Shown piece by piece: positions 35,893-47,897 of a stretch of 64,000 nt of DNA. The stretch is from Stratiolaelaps scimitus (Eukaryota > Arthropoda > Arachnida > Mesostigmata > Laelapidae). The translations under genes and the position numbers were made by a program. Positions within the stretch are counted from its first letter, which is position 1. The number at the start of each line of letters is the position of its first letter. The notes beneath the pieces were generated by a model. The model was not told the origin of the DNA and ran no database searches. It saw only the letters and a list, made by a program, of their open reading frames with translations. The stretch is from the NCBI GenBank assembly GCA_019614645.1, contig JABWDB010000008.1, positions 2,790,001 through 2,854,000 on the forward strand. Direction: 5' to 3'.

Positions 35893-36094
35893 TGGATTCA
35901 ACTTCTGGCCTCCGTAGTCATGAACACGGTTTAGGAGCAACAAGCAGCGCGCACATCCCATCAACGGTAGCTGGAGGCCTAGCCGACGGCGATCGTCGAG
36001 GGCTAACATTCTTCGGGGAACAGTCAACCTACACGTTGATGAGTGAAAGGTGCGAACCACGAAAGAAAAGCAGGTCCTCCTCTTCGGAGAAGTG
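35893..36094 (+). CDS. Candidate exon or small ORF, product unknown
   Basis: After an acceptor-like ATGTATTCAG the frame starts ATG-ATG and encodes MDSTSGLRSHEHGLGATSSA and onward, ending with the basic/serine tail RKKSRSSSSEK and a stop. It shows typical coding composition for a disordered protein, but no homologue is recognised. A long minus-strand frame (35740-36150) overlaps it. Confidence 0.22.
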
Positions 36095-36752
36095 AACAAC
36101 AGTTGACGCCGTTCCCGATGGCCCATAATATATTGAGCGACGGGGCACACCTACGCAGGAGTTGCTTTAGCTGGCTGGCGGTGAGAGCTAGGGCAATTGG
36201 GGTTGAAATAACGGGAGAATGTCGAGGAAATCATTCGAGCTATGAATGATTGAGATTATGATAATGAACTTTCGCTATTTTGTTATCAGAATCATGCTGA
36301 AACGTGGGCAGGCGCGTACAGCAAGTAATTTCGGTGTTTTCTGCGTAAGCGTTCTGCGCTGATTCGAGCTTGCTAGCCTGATACGATTTGAGAGCGAGGT
36401 GCCGCTGGGAACTAGTAGATGTATAGTCAGACGTTGACAAGTGGAAGATGATCTAAAACTCAATCCCGTTATTATACTGAACTGAAAAGAAAACGAACGC
36501 CGCATGCGATACAACCCGGCTGTAGCACTTTTGTCCGGTCGAGGTAATCGACGTCCGCCAGCAGCCAACATGAATACAATAGGAATTGGGAACCAAACGA
36601 CAGCCCACCCGACCTCTTACCGTTGGCGTAAGCCACTATCAGCTATTCCCAACAGTTCCCAGTTACTCCTATACTTCAAGCGCTATCGTGGCCCATTGGC
36701 CGTCCGAGTGAACAGTAAGCATTTGTACATTTGCTTGTGTCTGTGTGCGTGC

Positions 36753-37190
36753 TCAGGGACGATTCCTTCGAGCATTGGACACAGCCACCAACGACGAAGT
36801 GGGCGATCGCTGCACATCCGTAGAAGGCAACTCACTCATGTGCACAGCTGATGATGAGCAGATGATGGACGAATAGTCCAGAGCTGCTAACTGGCCGAAA
36901 TCGCTGATGTTAACAATGCTGATGTATGGGCCACCTCCATGACAGATCATCGCTAGCCGTTGGTCTGACAACAGCAATTCTATCTCATAGAAGATCTCAG
37001 AGCGTGCTGTTCTGCTGGACGTGGCCCTATCGGCCGCTGTTTGTGTTGTTGCTGCGGCTGTTGTTGCTAAATCAGGTGACGGGAGCGCGGTTGGAATAGA
37101 ACATTTTGAAGAAGAAAAATAACGGCTTCCGTTTTCGCGTTTTTCTTGTTTAGTTTCGTTTCGGCTCGATTGAGTAGCGAAGGCCGACAC
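36753..37190 (-). CDS. Unrecognised 145-codon minus-strand frame
   Basis: The frame contains the protein-like segment EIFYEIELLLSDQRLAMICH followed by GGGPYISIVNI, with serine/threonine-rich flanks. A GTGAGT donor-like site follows ...SSAVHM (around 36836) and would remove the last 28 codons. There is no in-frame ATG near the open start, which would fit an internal exon. Family unknown. Confidence 0.22.
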   Translation of the reverse strand: MSAFATQSSRNETKQEKRENGSRYFSSSKCSIPTALPSPDLATTAAATTQTAADRATSSRTARSEIFYEIELLLSDQRLAMICHGGGPYISIVNISDFGQLAALDYSSIICSSSAVHMSELPSTDVQRSPTSSLVAVSNARRNRP

Positions 37191-38089
37191 CAGGCGAGCT
37201 AAGTCGAGCTAAGCTTAACGGGCCAGCATTGCCGCTAGGAATTATTGACCATTATAATGAATTAGCGTTACAACGAATGCAAGTGAACAAGCGTGTTGAC
37301 CACCACCACCACCAAGTGTACATATGGATGGCGTCGAAGTGGCGATTACCCTCTGTCACTATCATCGTCGATAGCGGCGCTTTACCTAACGGACCGGGTG
37401 ACTGCACATTCTCAGCGGCCCTTATGCGTTTAGGGAGGTGAGACAACGAGGGTAGCGGACTATTTAGGCTTAGGCATTTGCCGTCATATCTTGCCGGACA
37501 CGTCGAACGTCATGCTAGAGCACGAAGCACTCTGTTATTAGGTGAGCATCCGACGGATGGACGCAGTTCCCATCGATGATCACACGGATGAAGCGGTGAT
37601 AATGATGACAATGACGATCATGACGATGATTGAAGCTCAGTCAGTTGCGCGTCATTTCGTTGAAAGCGGAGCGATATCGGAGAAAAAAAATCACCAGTGA
37701 GCATGAGCAATGTTGCATCGTGAAAAGAAATCAGATTTTCATAGCAGCCATCATCAAATTGTGCCTTGTGATGTCAATTTAAACGGGTGACTTCACCTGA
37801 GGTCTGGAGGGAGACTCGGCTCCTAGACCGACGGTCAGGGGCGGGCGGAGGGGGTCTCCGGGAGTAAAATGTTTATTGCTAGTTGCTTTTGCGGAACTGT
37901 ATACCCTTCAGTGACTATTCCAGGCCGACAGTTATCTCGAAGATAACCAAAGCTAAGCCCGAAGATGCTGTCGCATATTGATTCTCGTTATGTAAGCGGT
38001 ATAACGTCACGTGGTGTTGCGTGCCAGACATGTCGATCTAGCGCGTACAGTATGGGCAACTGGGCCCCGTCGGCGACACCAACGAAACC

Positions 38090-40090
38090 AAGGCACACAC
38101 ACACACACAAGTGAGTTTTTTTAGCCTGATCGCACACTTGATCAGGTTGAGGATGAGGAAGCGAGACGAGAAGCGTAGTGACCTTATTCGATTTTTCACT
38201 AACAGAAGCAGATCTGTCGAAAGCAGATCAAATTCGTCTTAGAACGAGACCGGTATACAGTGGTACGCCTACAGCACAACCGGGACTTTGCTTGTCCTCA
38301 GCACTCGTCATTCTATCAGTCGCACATCCCAGACCCATTTCAACAATCGTTATTTCGTTCACTTGTGTTAGACATCGCCTGGTTTTTTCACGTTCGGTTT
38401 CTTTTCCTCGTCACCCCCCCCCCCCGCGCTCCCCCCAGCAGTGTTTTCCGCTGCCGGCCTTCCCAGTGCGAACCCAAATCAAGCGTCAACTGTCATGGCG
38501 AAGCGTGGCCCATATTTCGATCAAATACATACATTCGTACCCACCAGATACGAGACGAAGCTGGGTCCACGCGTGTAGACCCAGCAAGCTGGCTACACTA
38601 TATATATATATATATATATATTGATGTTGTTACCTATGTGCCGAATTTAGCCACTGTAAACGTTCAGCAACGCATAGATTGGTGTGTGTGTGTGTGCTTG
38701 TATCGCGCAGGCGGTTCAGGTAGTAGTCACAGTCATCCGTTCGTTCCGTCGTTCCATCGATCCGTTCATGACGCCAGTCTGTCGCGGTGTTGGTTTTGCC
38801 GATTTGCTTATGCCGATAGCAGCAACTGCTGCGATCGTGCGATGACGATGATGATGATGATGGAAGCAATGTAGGCTAAGCTAACTCAACCTAGGGCGAA
38901 ATAATAGCAGCAGCAGCAGCAGCAGGTGGAGCGAGAGTGGTCTTTGCTGGCATCACTGTCAGCGGTAATAGTCGTAGTATTGGTGCTAGTGGTAGCAATG
39001 CTGTTGATAGTGAACAGCAGCAGCAGCAGCAGCAGCAGCAAGTGTCTATGGGGATAGGTAGTGTCGGGAGATGGGGTGGGGATTGACCAGCGAGGTGTGA
39101 CGATAGACATCTCGCTGCTGCTGGTCGCGTCGATAGCCGATGCCGTCGGCGGTCAGACGCCAGTCGCGCGGTCCGGTAGGACTTACCGCCGCCGCTGCTG
39201 CTGCTGCTGCTCGGACCGTTGTCACTGTGGAGATCAGCTGGTGGCCCCGACCACCACGTAGTACATATGCTGCTGCTGTTGCAGTTGTTGTTACTGCTGC
39301 CACAGGCAGACTGCTGCTGGAGATCTAGCAGACAGAGAAACGGCGGCGGCGGCGACGGCAGTAGCAGCAGCAGCGTTTGCTGCCTCCGACGTAACATAAA
39401 GTGTTACGTGTTCACTTGTGTGGCGACAGCTGTGCCTCCTCCTGTGTGACGACTGCGTGCTCTTGTGTGACTGCCTGGCCGTGTAGTCCTGGCAGTAACA
39501 AACAGGAACGCAGAGCAGGTAGCTGGCAGACCGGCAACCACTATGACTACAACGACCGCTGCGATGCTCGTACCGCGCTTTGCTGGGGCTGCCGCTGCAC
39601 GGGCGTCACTCACCTGCGGCAGTAGCAGCAGCAGGAGTAACAGCTTTCCGGCGGTCACCGCAGAGAGTCCGCTCCGTCCACCGCTGCTGGATCGCCGTCG
39701 CAGGGATCAAAACGATCGGCAAGTGGCCGGCGATATAACGGCAGTTGTAACGGCGGCCTCTGGAAGTGATCGTCACTTTATCGCCAACGACAATAGCCCA
39801 AAACAACGACGTTTACATCGCACTCATTTATCGAGATGTTATGCAGACGTGGACACGCACAGCGACACTAGAAACACACTTCTCGTAGTAAACAAAGGGC
39901 TACAATGGACACGGCGAGAGTTATGTGTTAGTGGTGGCGGCGGAGGCGGCGGCGGCGGCGGCAATGGTGGCTTGATGTCGATGCTACCTTATCCAGCAAT
40001 GGCCAGCCAACCAACGAATGGGATCAATGCAATGCCGAAGCTGCTGGCGATTGCTTGGCATTGTTTTTACCCAGTTTTGACATAACCCCA
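38090..40090. repeat. Dense cluster of CAG/CTG and other triplet repeats
   Basis: Within 2 kb there are (CAG)n at 38907-38925 and 39015-39040, CTG runs near 39195-39210, GCG/GGC runs near 39345-39375 and 39930-39962, (CA)n at 38095-38110, a C-run at 38416-38425 and (TA)n at 38599-38621. Several frames on both strands stay open only because triplet repeats lack stop codons. Confidence 0.85.
39543..40085 (+). CDS. 180-codon frame with a polyglycine tract, product unknown
   Basis: Starting at a real ATG (MTTTTAAMLVPRFAGAAAAR), the frame runs through serine, arginine and polyglycine tracts to GGLMSMLPYPAMASQPTN and a stop. It is the longest ATG-initiated plus-strand frame between 20 and 64 kb. 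Homopolymer-rich first exons of this kind occur in transcriptional regulators, but the triplet-repeat background makes a chance frame likely. No donor was seen. Confidence 0.22.
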   Translation: MTTTTAAMLVPRFAGAAAARASLTCGSSSSRSNSFPAVTAESPLRPPLLDRRRRDQNDRQVAGDITAVVTAASGSDRHFIANDNSPKQRRLHRTHLSRCYADVDTHSDTRNTLLVVNKGLQWTRRELCVSGGGGGGGGGGNGGLMSMLPYPAMASQPTNGINAMPKLLAIAWHCFYPVLT

Positions 40091-42370
40091 ATACAGCATG
40101 CAGAGTGGGGCCCATATTCGATAGTAATAATACTATTATTACGTGGTATTGCGGTGGCGATATTGTGACGGCCCTGCGCATCTCGATATATATATATATA
40201 TATATATACATTATTGGAATATAATCCTGAGCACTGGGAAATAGGCCGAGATGAAAGAGGAGAAGTTCTGGCTTGACGGCCCTGAAGGTGCTTGTTATAT
40301 ATATATATATATATGTGTGCGTGTGTGCTCTCAAAAGTGTGGATGTACTGCTTTCTTTCGCGTTGTAAAAGTTCTAGAAGAGAGACTCAGCGTCTTTGAA
40401 GTCATCTCAGTGCCGCTTTGTTTGAACCTGTCTCGCTTAAGTTTGCCAGCTTCTGTTTAAAATTCAAACGAGTCTAACGAAAATGCGAACAGATCCTGAG
40501 GGTAGGTGTTCTTTTCACGAATTTATCCTTCACACTTAAAAAACACCACTAAAAATAGTTTCACCGGGGCATCTCCGAAATGGGGTATTTTTTTGCAATA
40601 TCGTTAACAACAAGAAAAAAAAATTCGCCAAATAATCCATGCTTGCTATACATATAGTTAAAAATGAAAAACAAATGCAGCAACTAGTAATGGTCACGAA
40701 CAACCTAAAATAAGATTAATCTGGCAGTCGATAGCCGTTCCAAAGAAGCTTCGTTCGCTACAGCTGTTGGTTCATGGTCGGTACTGAAATTCAGCTCAAA
40801 ATCAACTCAATCGTTCAATGCGACCGTTGGTTTTTCGACCCTTTCGGCTTGTTTTTTATCCCGTGCCACGGTGAAACAGCACTGTCCGATTAGTTAACCG
40901 AACAGTGACCTTTCATAACGCACACTGCGTTTATGTCGTTCTTAATTCCGATCATGCCAGCAGTCTTGACAGCAAAAGTAGCAACGCCACCACCTCAACA
41001 ATAACTACTACTAATATGGCAGCACTAACAAATGCCAGCTGTTATTACTCCTCCGATACTGCTGCTGCTGCTGTGAACTTAACAGCGCTCGGCTTGACGG
41101 TTCATCGATGCGGCCACAGCATACAATGGTATGGGCGTACCTATTGGCTACTACCGATTGGCGAGCTCCTGAATTCGCCCCGATTGAAACGGGCCTGTCG
41201 AAAGCTCATTCTCAATAGCTTGCTTATATTGCTCCGTTGTTGCTGTGGTTGCTGCTTTTGAGATGGTTGCCGCTGAGTGTTGTCTCTTGTAATCCATCTC
41301 TTTGGTATATGCCATCGTTGCGGAACACATTCCGGCGACCATTGGTCAGTGACTTGGTGGTGTTGCATCAACAACAACCTTTCCCTGGATGGTTTATTTG
41401 TACGGTTACTATATATATACTTTGTGATCGCATTCACTGAAAAGTGTAGACAGTGATAACCAATGAAATTTCAGATCTACGTTATGGTACCTGCCTCCTG
41501 TCCGATGCTTTGCCGGGCCCTGAACATCAGATACGGTTGAATTAGACATCGAACTTGGCTGACGACGTGATGCTTGATTGAATGATTTGGGTTTTCAAAA
41601 GCTCGCCATTTATCGTCATTAGATGACTAACCACTGGGTATGTAAGACTGCGCAACATGCGCAACAATAAGCTCATAATTAGCCCGTTGAAGCATGGTAT
41701 CATGTATACAATGGAAGCTCACGCATGACAGTGCTTAGCTTAAAAGTATCGATGAGATGTCCCAATGATAGGCTTGGTTGGTAAACTGAGTTGTGTCCTT
41801 TTTTTAGTTTCTTGGAACACAACAATTCTTCCTTCCTTCAATTATTGAATCAGGAAGTGGGTGACAATTGTAGCCGCCGAACTTCAAAAACACCTAAGAC
41901 GACAACCTTAGCGGGCGCTAATCTCTAATTCTCGTGACAATTGTAGAAGGTTTAATGATTGTATCCCTGCTCTTCCTAATGTCTCAAAGGCTACAGATTT
42001 GAAGTGGTACTCATTCATTAACGAGGCGTGGTTTCTGTTCTTGGCCGGTTCGGCTTGATCACATGTTCTGCTGCCACACGGTCGTAAGCTATCCGACTCT
42101 GTTCCGCGGATACTTTGACGGCAACTACCTGAATTCGATTCCGCTCCGTAGGAGTGACGAGCAGATGTCTCGCTATATATAGCTGCCTCGGAGGCGCAGG
42201 GTTGGTGGTGGCGTTGTTCTTCGATAATACACTTTCATAACAGGTTTTGGGGGGTCAACGAGAGATAGATCCATGACTTTTTGCCGCTATTGCCTCTACT
42301 GCTGCCCGATCCTCACTCATAAATAAAGTGTTTGCGAAACCACAGCAGCGACAGCGGTTAGTGAGCACTT
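40091..42370. other. Non-coding stretch
   Basis: It contains (TA)n tracts at about 40187-40209 and 40296-40313. The AT-rich interval 40500-40720 has nothing recognisable. A frame at 40905-41261 has no supporting splice signal. Confidence 0.4.
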
Positions 42371-42373
42371 TAG

Positions 42374-42579
42374 CAGAGCCGAACCGAACCGCACGCCGTT
42401 TACGCGTATACCAATAAAGTGGCTGAAACAACAGACCGGCCCGGTATTCACGGTAGTGGTGATGGCGGCGGCGGCAGCGGCCTCCGTCGCCGCCGCATTG
42501 AAGCCACTGTCACCAGCATCACCACTGAGTCGCGCCACGATGCAAACGCGGAGGAAAAGAACGAGAAGCCGATGGAAAA
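42374..42579 (+). CDS. Candidate internal exon flanked by good splice sites
   Basis: The interval begins after AGCACTTTAG and ends GAAAA followed by GTGAGA. One frame stays open: S-R-T-E-P-H-A-V-Y-A-Y-T-N-K, a short polyglycine tract, then EATVTSITTESRHDANAEEK. Its charged, disordered composition looks coding. The product is unknown and no neighbouring exon was joined. Confidence 0.25.
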
Positions 42580-44450
42580 GTGAGAACACTTCTTTCTCAT
42601 GTGCTTACGAACAATACACTTTCATCGGCAGCCTCGACAGTGCGATCGACAAACGAGGATCGGCTCGTGCCGATGCGGCTGTTGAGGCAACTGATGTCGC
42701 TGCTGCTGCGGCTGCCGCTGCAGCTGCTGCTGTCAGTGATGACAAACATGACCCTTCGCGTGGCGTTGTTGGAGGCGGGGTGCTCTGGAGAGACTCGGGC
42801 CGAAATGACGCGGCGCGGGGCTGGCGATAAACAACGCGTTATGCCGAAACAACCACAACAAACGAGAAGAAAAAGAACACGAAGAAAAACAAATTATTAT
42901 AGGGAAAGGAAATGCACAGCCGGGGCAGACAAGGGAAGGGTAGAATTGTCGTTTTAGGAATGAACCTTTTGAATGATTTAGCGAGAGTGGTGCTGATTTA
43001 GCAGTTGCCGACTGTGCGAACTACGATGTTCTCTCGTTTTAGCACATAACGTTGAAGGGATAAGAGAATCCCGGAGGGGGACGGGGGTAACAATCGCTTT
43101 CGGCTATACTGATAATCGACATCCGAATAGGCCTTTCAAATTTTCGCCCATATCATCTTTGATTCTGGAAGTCGTTGGTCCTTAGCGGCGTCTTATGGAC
43201 CCGTGGTTTACGGAAGGTAACTACGCTGCTTGATGATAATGCTCAAACTGTAAAGGAAAGAAAAAAGACGAAAAGCGACCTCGGCCGGGATAAATCGAGG
43301 AACCTTAACTGACCGTGGTGGATAGTAAACATTGCGTCACAAATAGCTAAGATTAATACATATCACTATCTTCGCACTATTGGTGTAGTATTGGCGTCGT
43401 GTCTCTGATGAGCGATGCCAGAGCCCAAGAGGACCAGCCACCAAAGCAGGAGAATGAAGCTAGTGTGAGCAGTGCTGGTAGATAAAATGAGGTAACTGTT
43501 AGCTAGGTAATTAACGCTAATCGATTAAGATTTTCAGCTTTCGTAGAATGATTGCTTTGAATGAGCGAAATTATATTGGGTATGTTCGCAACCGTCAGAT
43601 TAACTAGATGTTATTTAGCGCATGTTTAGGCGCATATCGGTCTGAGCATTTTCGACCACTCAAATAAATGTTAGGCAAATAAGTGAGGGACCAACAAGGC
43701 TATTACCAGATATATGCTTGAGCGTACGGAGCGGGTATGTTCCCCAAACAATTTTAGGTTTGTCTGGGATATGCCTCAAGCCACAGTTTCTGCTTCTGCA
43801 GTGGCCTCATGGAGGCGTGGATTTCCCTTCCGGCATTCGTTATGATAACGCTTCTATACTAAGATATTAAGCACTGAGAAATGCGCTCTGACGGGATGAC
43901 GGGCGACTGGATATCTTTCAGCAGCAAACAAAAGTCTCACTTTTGCTCTGCGCAATCTCACGTCGCTGCTGCTGTTGATCAAGTGTTTACTATGCAATGT
44001 GATACAACTTACACTTGATTAATATATATATATATATATATATTACGTACATGGACACATAGAAGCACACGTACCCACCACCCAGCCAGCTTGCCATTCA
44101 TGTCTGACTCGCCGTAGTGCATTCTCCGCTTCTTCCAACGGCAAATGAGGATGACAGAGTGAGCACAGCAGGAACGGAAGAGAAATGACCATCTATCCGT
44201 CGAATGGACACCGACTACGGAGTTAAAGGATACCGCTACAGGATTTGAATAGAATACAAAGGCAAATATACGGCGATGACCGAACGCCATCGAGAAAGAA
44301 GGGGGGGAGAAACAGGGGACCGCTACTACTAATAGTACTAAGTACACACATCAAGAGAGGCGAAGGCGCTCACACATACGCACATACCCGGCCAGTGACA
44401 TAATGGATCTGTATAATACCATCGTGCGAATAAGAATAATGGCTGGTTTC
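42580..44450. other. Non-coding stretch
   Basis: Alanine-encoding GCT/GCC repeats at 42700-42735 keep frames open by composition. A (TA)n tract lies at 44022-44042. I see no supported gene. Confidence 0.4.
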
Positions 44451-44671
44451 TTGACTGAATGAACGGCCGGATAGATGGATGGGTGGACAGACGACGACGA
44501 CGACGACACCGCACGCGTGGACGGAGCAGACTTTGGCCGAACCCAGCGAGATAAGCCCATTTCGTTCTGCGTTAAGTCTTCACCAGACCGCCGACTGCTG
44601 TGCGGCGCCGGCTTCGCCGTAATACGCTACCTACACTGCCGGTGGCTTCGGGCGCTCGGTCAACTCTCAAC

Positions 44672-44758
44672 GCCGGCCGGCCGGCCGGCCGCCAGTTGAG
44701 TAGACAAGAGCATTTTCGAGCATCGGGTGCGACCGTCCGTCCGTCCGTCCGTTCGTTC
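44672..44758. repeat. Adjacent (GGCC)n and (GTCC)n tetranucleotide arrays
   Basis: A 22-bp run of GGCC units (44672-44693) is followed after about 40 bp by GTCC repeated four times, then GTTC twice (44735-44758). The (GTCC)n run has a counterpart at about 20285-20297, also in a GC-rich region before a strong donor. This suggests similar promoter-type sequence at both places. Confidence 0.85.
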
Positions 44759-44759
44759 T

Positions 44760-44984
44760 GTCGGGGAGTGAACAGCAGCTGGCTGGCGTTCGGTTGCTCA
44801 CCGCGCTGTTGACATTTGACCTCCGGTGAAACCAACCGTTCTCTCAACGGGAGCGCGTCTCAACAACAACAACAATAACAACAACAACGACAGCGACAAC
44901 AATAGCGGTAGCAGCAGCAGCGAGCTGCGTCGACTACCCCGGCTGGATCAGTCAGTTAAGCCGTTGGGCTCGCTCGGCGTCAGG
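44760..44984 (+). promoter_or_regulatory. GC-rich candidate 5' exon with AAC/AGC repeats
   Basis: The region ends GGCGTCAGG followed by GTGAGA, a good donor. One frame through it encodes a polyasparagine tract (from AAC repeats) then SGSSSSELRRLPRLDQSVKP. It could be a 5' untranslated or N-terminal coding exon of the candidate gene at 45555. Confidence 0.25.
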
Positions 44985-45554
44985 GTGAGACGTCGGGACT
45001 GGAAGACACTTACGTGTTGCTTGTTTGGCTAGTTGCTGCTTTGTGCCGTTGCCTACGACCGCATACATATATATACATACATATACATAAGGGCGCACAC
45101 AGATACACAGGCGGCTGCATCGAGATTTATACGTACACACGCTTCGTCGCGCGTTACACGGCGGCCAACAGCAGCCACCATGTTATGATCTATGATGATC
45201 TATTTCTTCTGCAAGCTGAGGTATAAGTGGTGAATTCAGGTGAGAGATGAGTAAAGAAGGGGTGATGCCGCCACAACACAAGTACAGCTGTTGCCACCAG
45301 CAGCAGCAGTAGCAGCAACACCACGAGTGGCTAGCAGGAGCAGAAGGAGAAGATATGGCCGAGAACGCGCGGCTGCCGTCAGGAGAACGGGGACCAAATA
45401 AGCTCTGCTAGTCCAAGCTGAATTAGACAACGGAGGAAAGAGCAGGAACTGCAGCAGAGCTCAGCTGGAGTTGGTGGGACTCTTTACGGTGGCAGCACAG
45501 CGAGGCGAAGGGGGATGTCATGACTTCGTTGTTCTAGCTACCGCCGCCGCAGAG

Positions 45555-46489
45555 ATGTCTCACGAACGCGCCGCGTGGAAACGCTCACAGGTAATATAAG
45601 AGATTATAGCATAGACGCCGACGCCAGCGTTGGTAGCAGCGCATTTGGATGCCGCGATGAGCACACAGAAACGCAACTGAGGAAGCAAATGAGACAGCGG
45701 TGGCGGTAACAGAGACAGCAGCAACAACAGCAGTGACAGCCAGGCTATCTACAAGCACTCAGCGGGTCGCATACGATTGAGCCTTTGCTTAGTACTATGA
45801 TAGTGCTCGCTTGCGAAGTCGCAGAAAAACTGTGCTGGTGGTGCTGGTGGTGGTAGTGACGGCGGTGACAGCAACAACGAATTCGACTGCTAACGCTGTA
45901 GTTATATATATATATATATATATATATACGGGACAACCAACAGCAGAAACACCCTGGAACACCCTGCACAGCAGCTAACAGCTGAGACAAGATGAGGGCA
46001 TTCGTATAATCGCCGTTGATGTCGTGTTCGTTGTTCGTGTAGTTGTCGCTACTGCGGCTGTCGTTGTTCAGGTGCTTCCCCTATAGCGAGACGAGCAGCA
46101 CTGTGGAGAGCCGCTGCAACCGCACCAGTGTTTGCGAGATGATAAATTTGTCTGTCAGAGTCACGATGGTTGGTGTGTGATGGCACTGAGAAAAATCATT
46201 GAAAAGCCAACTCCTGCACCGCTCTCCCTGTGGTTCACTGAGACTTGTCAACCACGAGGTGATCATGTACCTGTGAGTCCCCTTTATGGCTTGCTCTGTT
46301 CGAGCATCGTGGGCCACGTGTAGCTGGGCCACCCCACTCTCTTTCTCTCTCCTTCCCTGCGGAGGTATTACTGTCGTGTGTTGTGGCACCGCTGTGCACG
46401 GATTTGCTGCGCGTGGCCAGGGTGCATCTGGTAAAAATCAGTTCGCAGATATTAAAGACTATGAGATATTGTATTACAGATTGTTGTAA
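45555..46489 (+). CDS. Candidate small three-exon gene, product unknown
   Basis: Exon 1 (45555-45590) encodes MSHERAAWKRSQ and ends CAG followed by GTAATA in phase 0. A fair acceptor (GACTTCGTTGTTCTAG) lies 17 nt before the ATG, so an upstream leader exon is likely. Exon 2 (46087-46272) follows CTTCCCCTATAG and ends at GTGAGT. It encodes 62 residues including QCLRDDKFVCQSHDGWCV, with five cysteines in the exon. A possible exon 3 (46421-46489) encodes GASGKNQFADIKDYEILYYR plus L-L and a stop. All junctions are phase 0, giving 96 residues. I recognise no family; the cysteine spacing is not a standard CX9C or EGF pattern. A minus-strand frame overlaps exon 2, so coding potential is not proven. 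Confidence 0.3.
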
Positions 46490-46647
46490 AAGGAATATGG
46501 ATATAGACTGTAATGAATTGGGTAAATCACGTTTGCCTGCGTGTTACCTGCGTGTGCTTGTATAATCATAAGTGGCTACTGGCATAGCCAATTGTCGATA
46601 ATCGTCACGGCTAAATCTCTCTGGGTACAAAAAGGCGAAGGCCGCTG

Positions 46648-46740
46648 GCTCGAGTCCCGCGACAACCTGGTGATGATGATGATGATGTCATACAGAGAAC
46701 TTGAGCATTGTGAAGATTGCAGTTCCTTTAATAAACCAGA
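46648..46740 (+). mobile_element. SINE-like dispersed repeat, copy 3
   Basis: It reads GGCTCGAGTCCCGCGACAACCTGGTGATG, contains a (GAT/GTG) expansion absent from the other copies, then GAGAACTTGAGC and GCAGTTCCTTTAATAAACCA. It supplies the nearest AATAAA (about 46730) downstream of the candidate gene at 45555-46489. Confidence 0.5.
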
Positions 46741-47105
46741 AAAGCTTTACCGAAAAACGCTGACCCGTGTGCGGGTAGCGACACTCGAGGAGCCACTGTA
46801 TTGGACGAATCAATTGTATCATACATATGAAACTGATTGATGTATCGATCGTTTTTCTGTTGCTGTCTAATATGCTAATACCTATATAAATATGTAAATG
46901 ATCAAGCTAAGCGGTAGCTTGAACTGCAGCAATCGCTGACCTATAGCGATCATATTTCAGCAGATTCCTTGATTATGATACAACAAGAAAATGTGGAAAT
47001 GATTCGACGAACGCGGTCCCGCCTTTTCTGATGATTATTAACTGAGCGGTAATTCCTATCATAAATATAAATAAAATAAATATATTCTGTTCTGCAACAG
47101 TAATT

Positions 47106-47577
47106 TCAGCTGAAGTAACAGTCGTAGTAGTGGTAGTAGCTTAATAGCGGCCTGGACAACGAGTGGAAATGAACGAACAAGAAGCGATAATCCCACAGAA
47201 CGCCAAAGAGGCGATGATCCCTTCCTGTCAAGCGGCTCGTTAAAAGTAAAACACGCTTCCCTGGCCCAAGCAGATGCCCGTCAAATGTCGAGACGACGAT
47301 AGACAGCCACTTGTCGCCTGATTTGCTGGATTGCGCCAACTTCGCTACGGACAGCAGAGGCAGCTTGGATTGGAGGGCAGCAGCGCCCGAATTTAGCCCG
47401 TTGTCCAGCTGGCTCCCGTTAGAAATGAGATACGTCACGGTGGTCAACTTTCGTCTCAAAGCGGTCCGTTGGCTAGCGGACCTTTCACATAGCGACTGGA
47501 GCGTTCGCCGCGTTGGTGACAATACCGGCGACCTTCTTTGCCCGGCGACTCCGCTTCGGCTCGCCGCTGGCAATTAA
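47106..47577. other. Region open on both strands
   Basis: On the plus strand a frame is open from a stop near 47215 to 47577 (about 119 codons), containing RCPSNVETIDSHLSPDLLDC and a W-rich stretch. On the minus strand a 155-codon frame covers the whole interval and contains GDKWLSIVVSTFDGHLLGPG. Both look protein-like by codon composition, and neither is recognised. At most one is likely to be real. Confidence 0.25.
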
Positions 47578-47859
47578 TTATAGTGGCACACAGCGAACGA
47601 CTAACTCACTGATCTATACATACGGCTATAATAAAGTGGTGGTGGATAATGGTATTGAATGGGATGGTGACAGAGCAAAACAACAACGCTGATGATGATG
47701 GTGGCGTTGACGAAGGCGATGATTAAAAATGTTGATGATACTAATGGCGATGATTTTGAATTTAATTATACTGTGGTGAGCTGTATAGCTGCCGTGTTAC
47801 TGTTAAGAAAACGTGAAAGAATCCCGCGGAATGGGTTGAACAAGCCGTGACACGATAGA

Positions 47860-47897
47860 TAGATATATATATATATATATATATATATCTATATATG
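47860..47897. repeat. (TA)n microsatellite
   Basis: A near-pure TA tract with GATAGATA at its left edge and a CTATATATG right edge. Confidence 0.95.
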
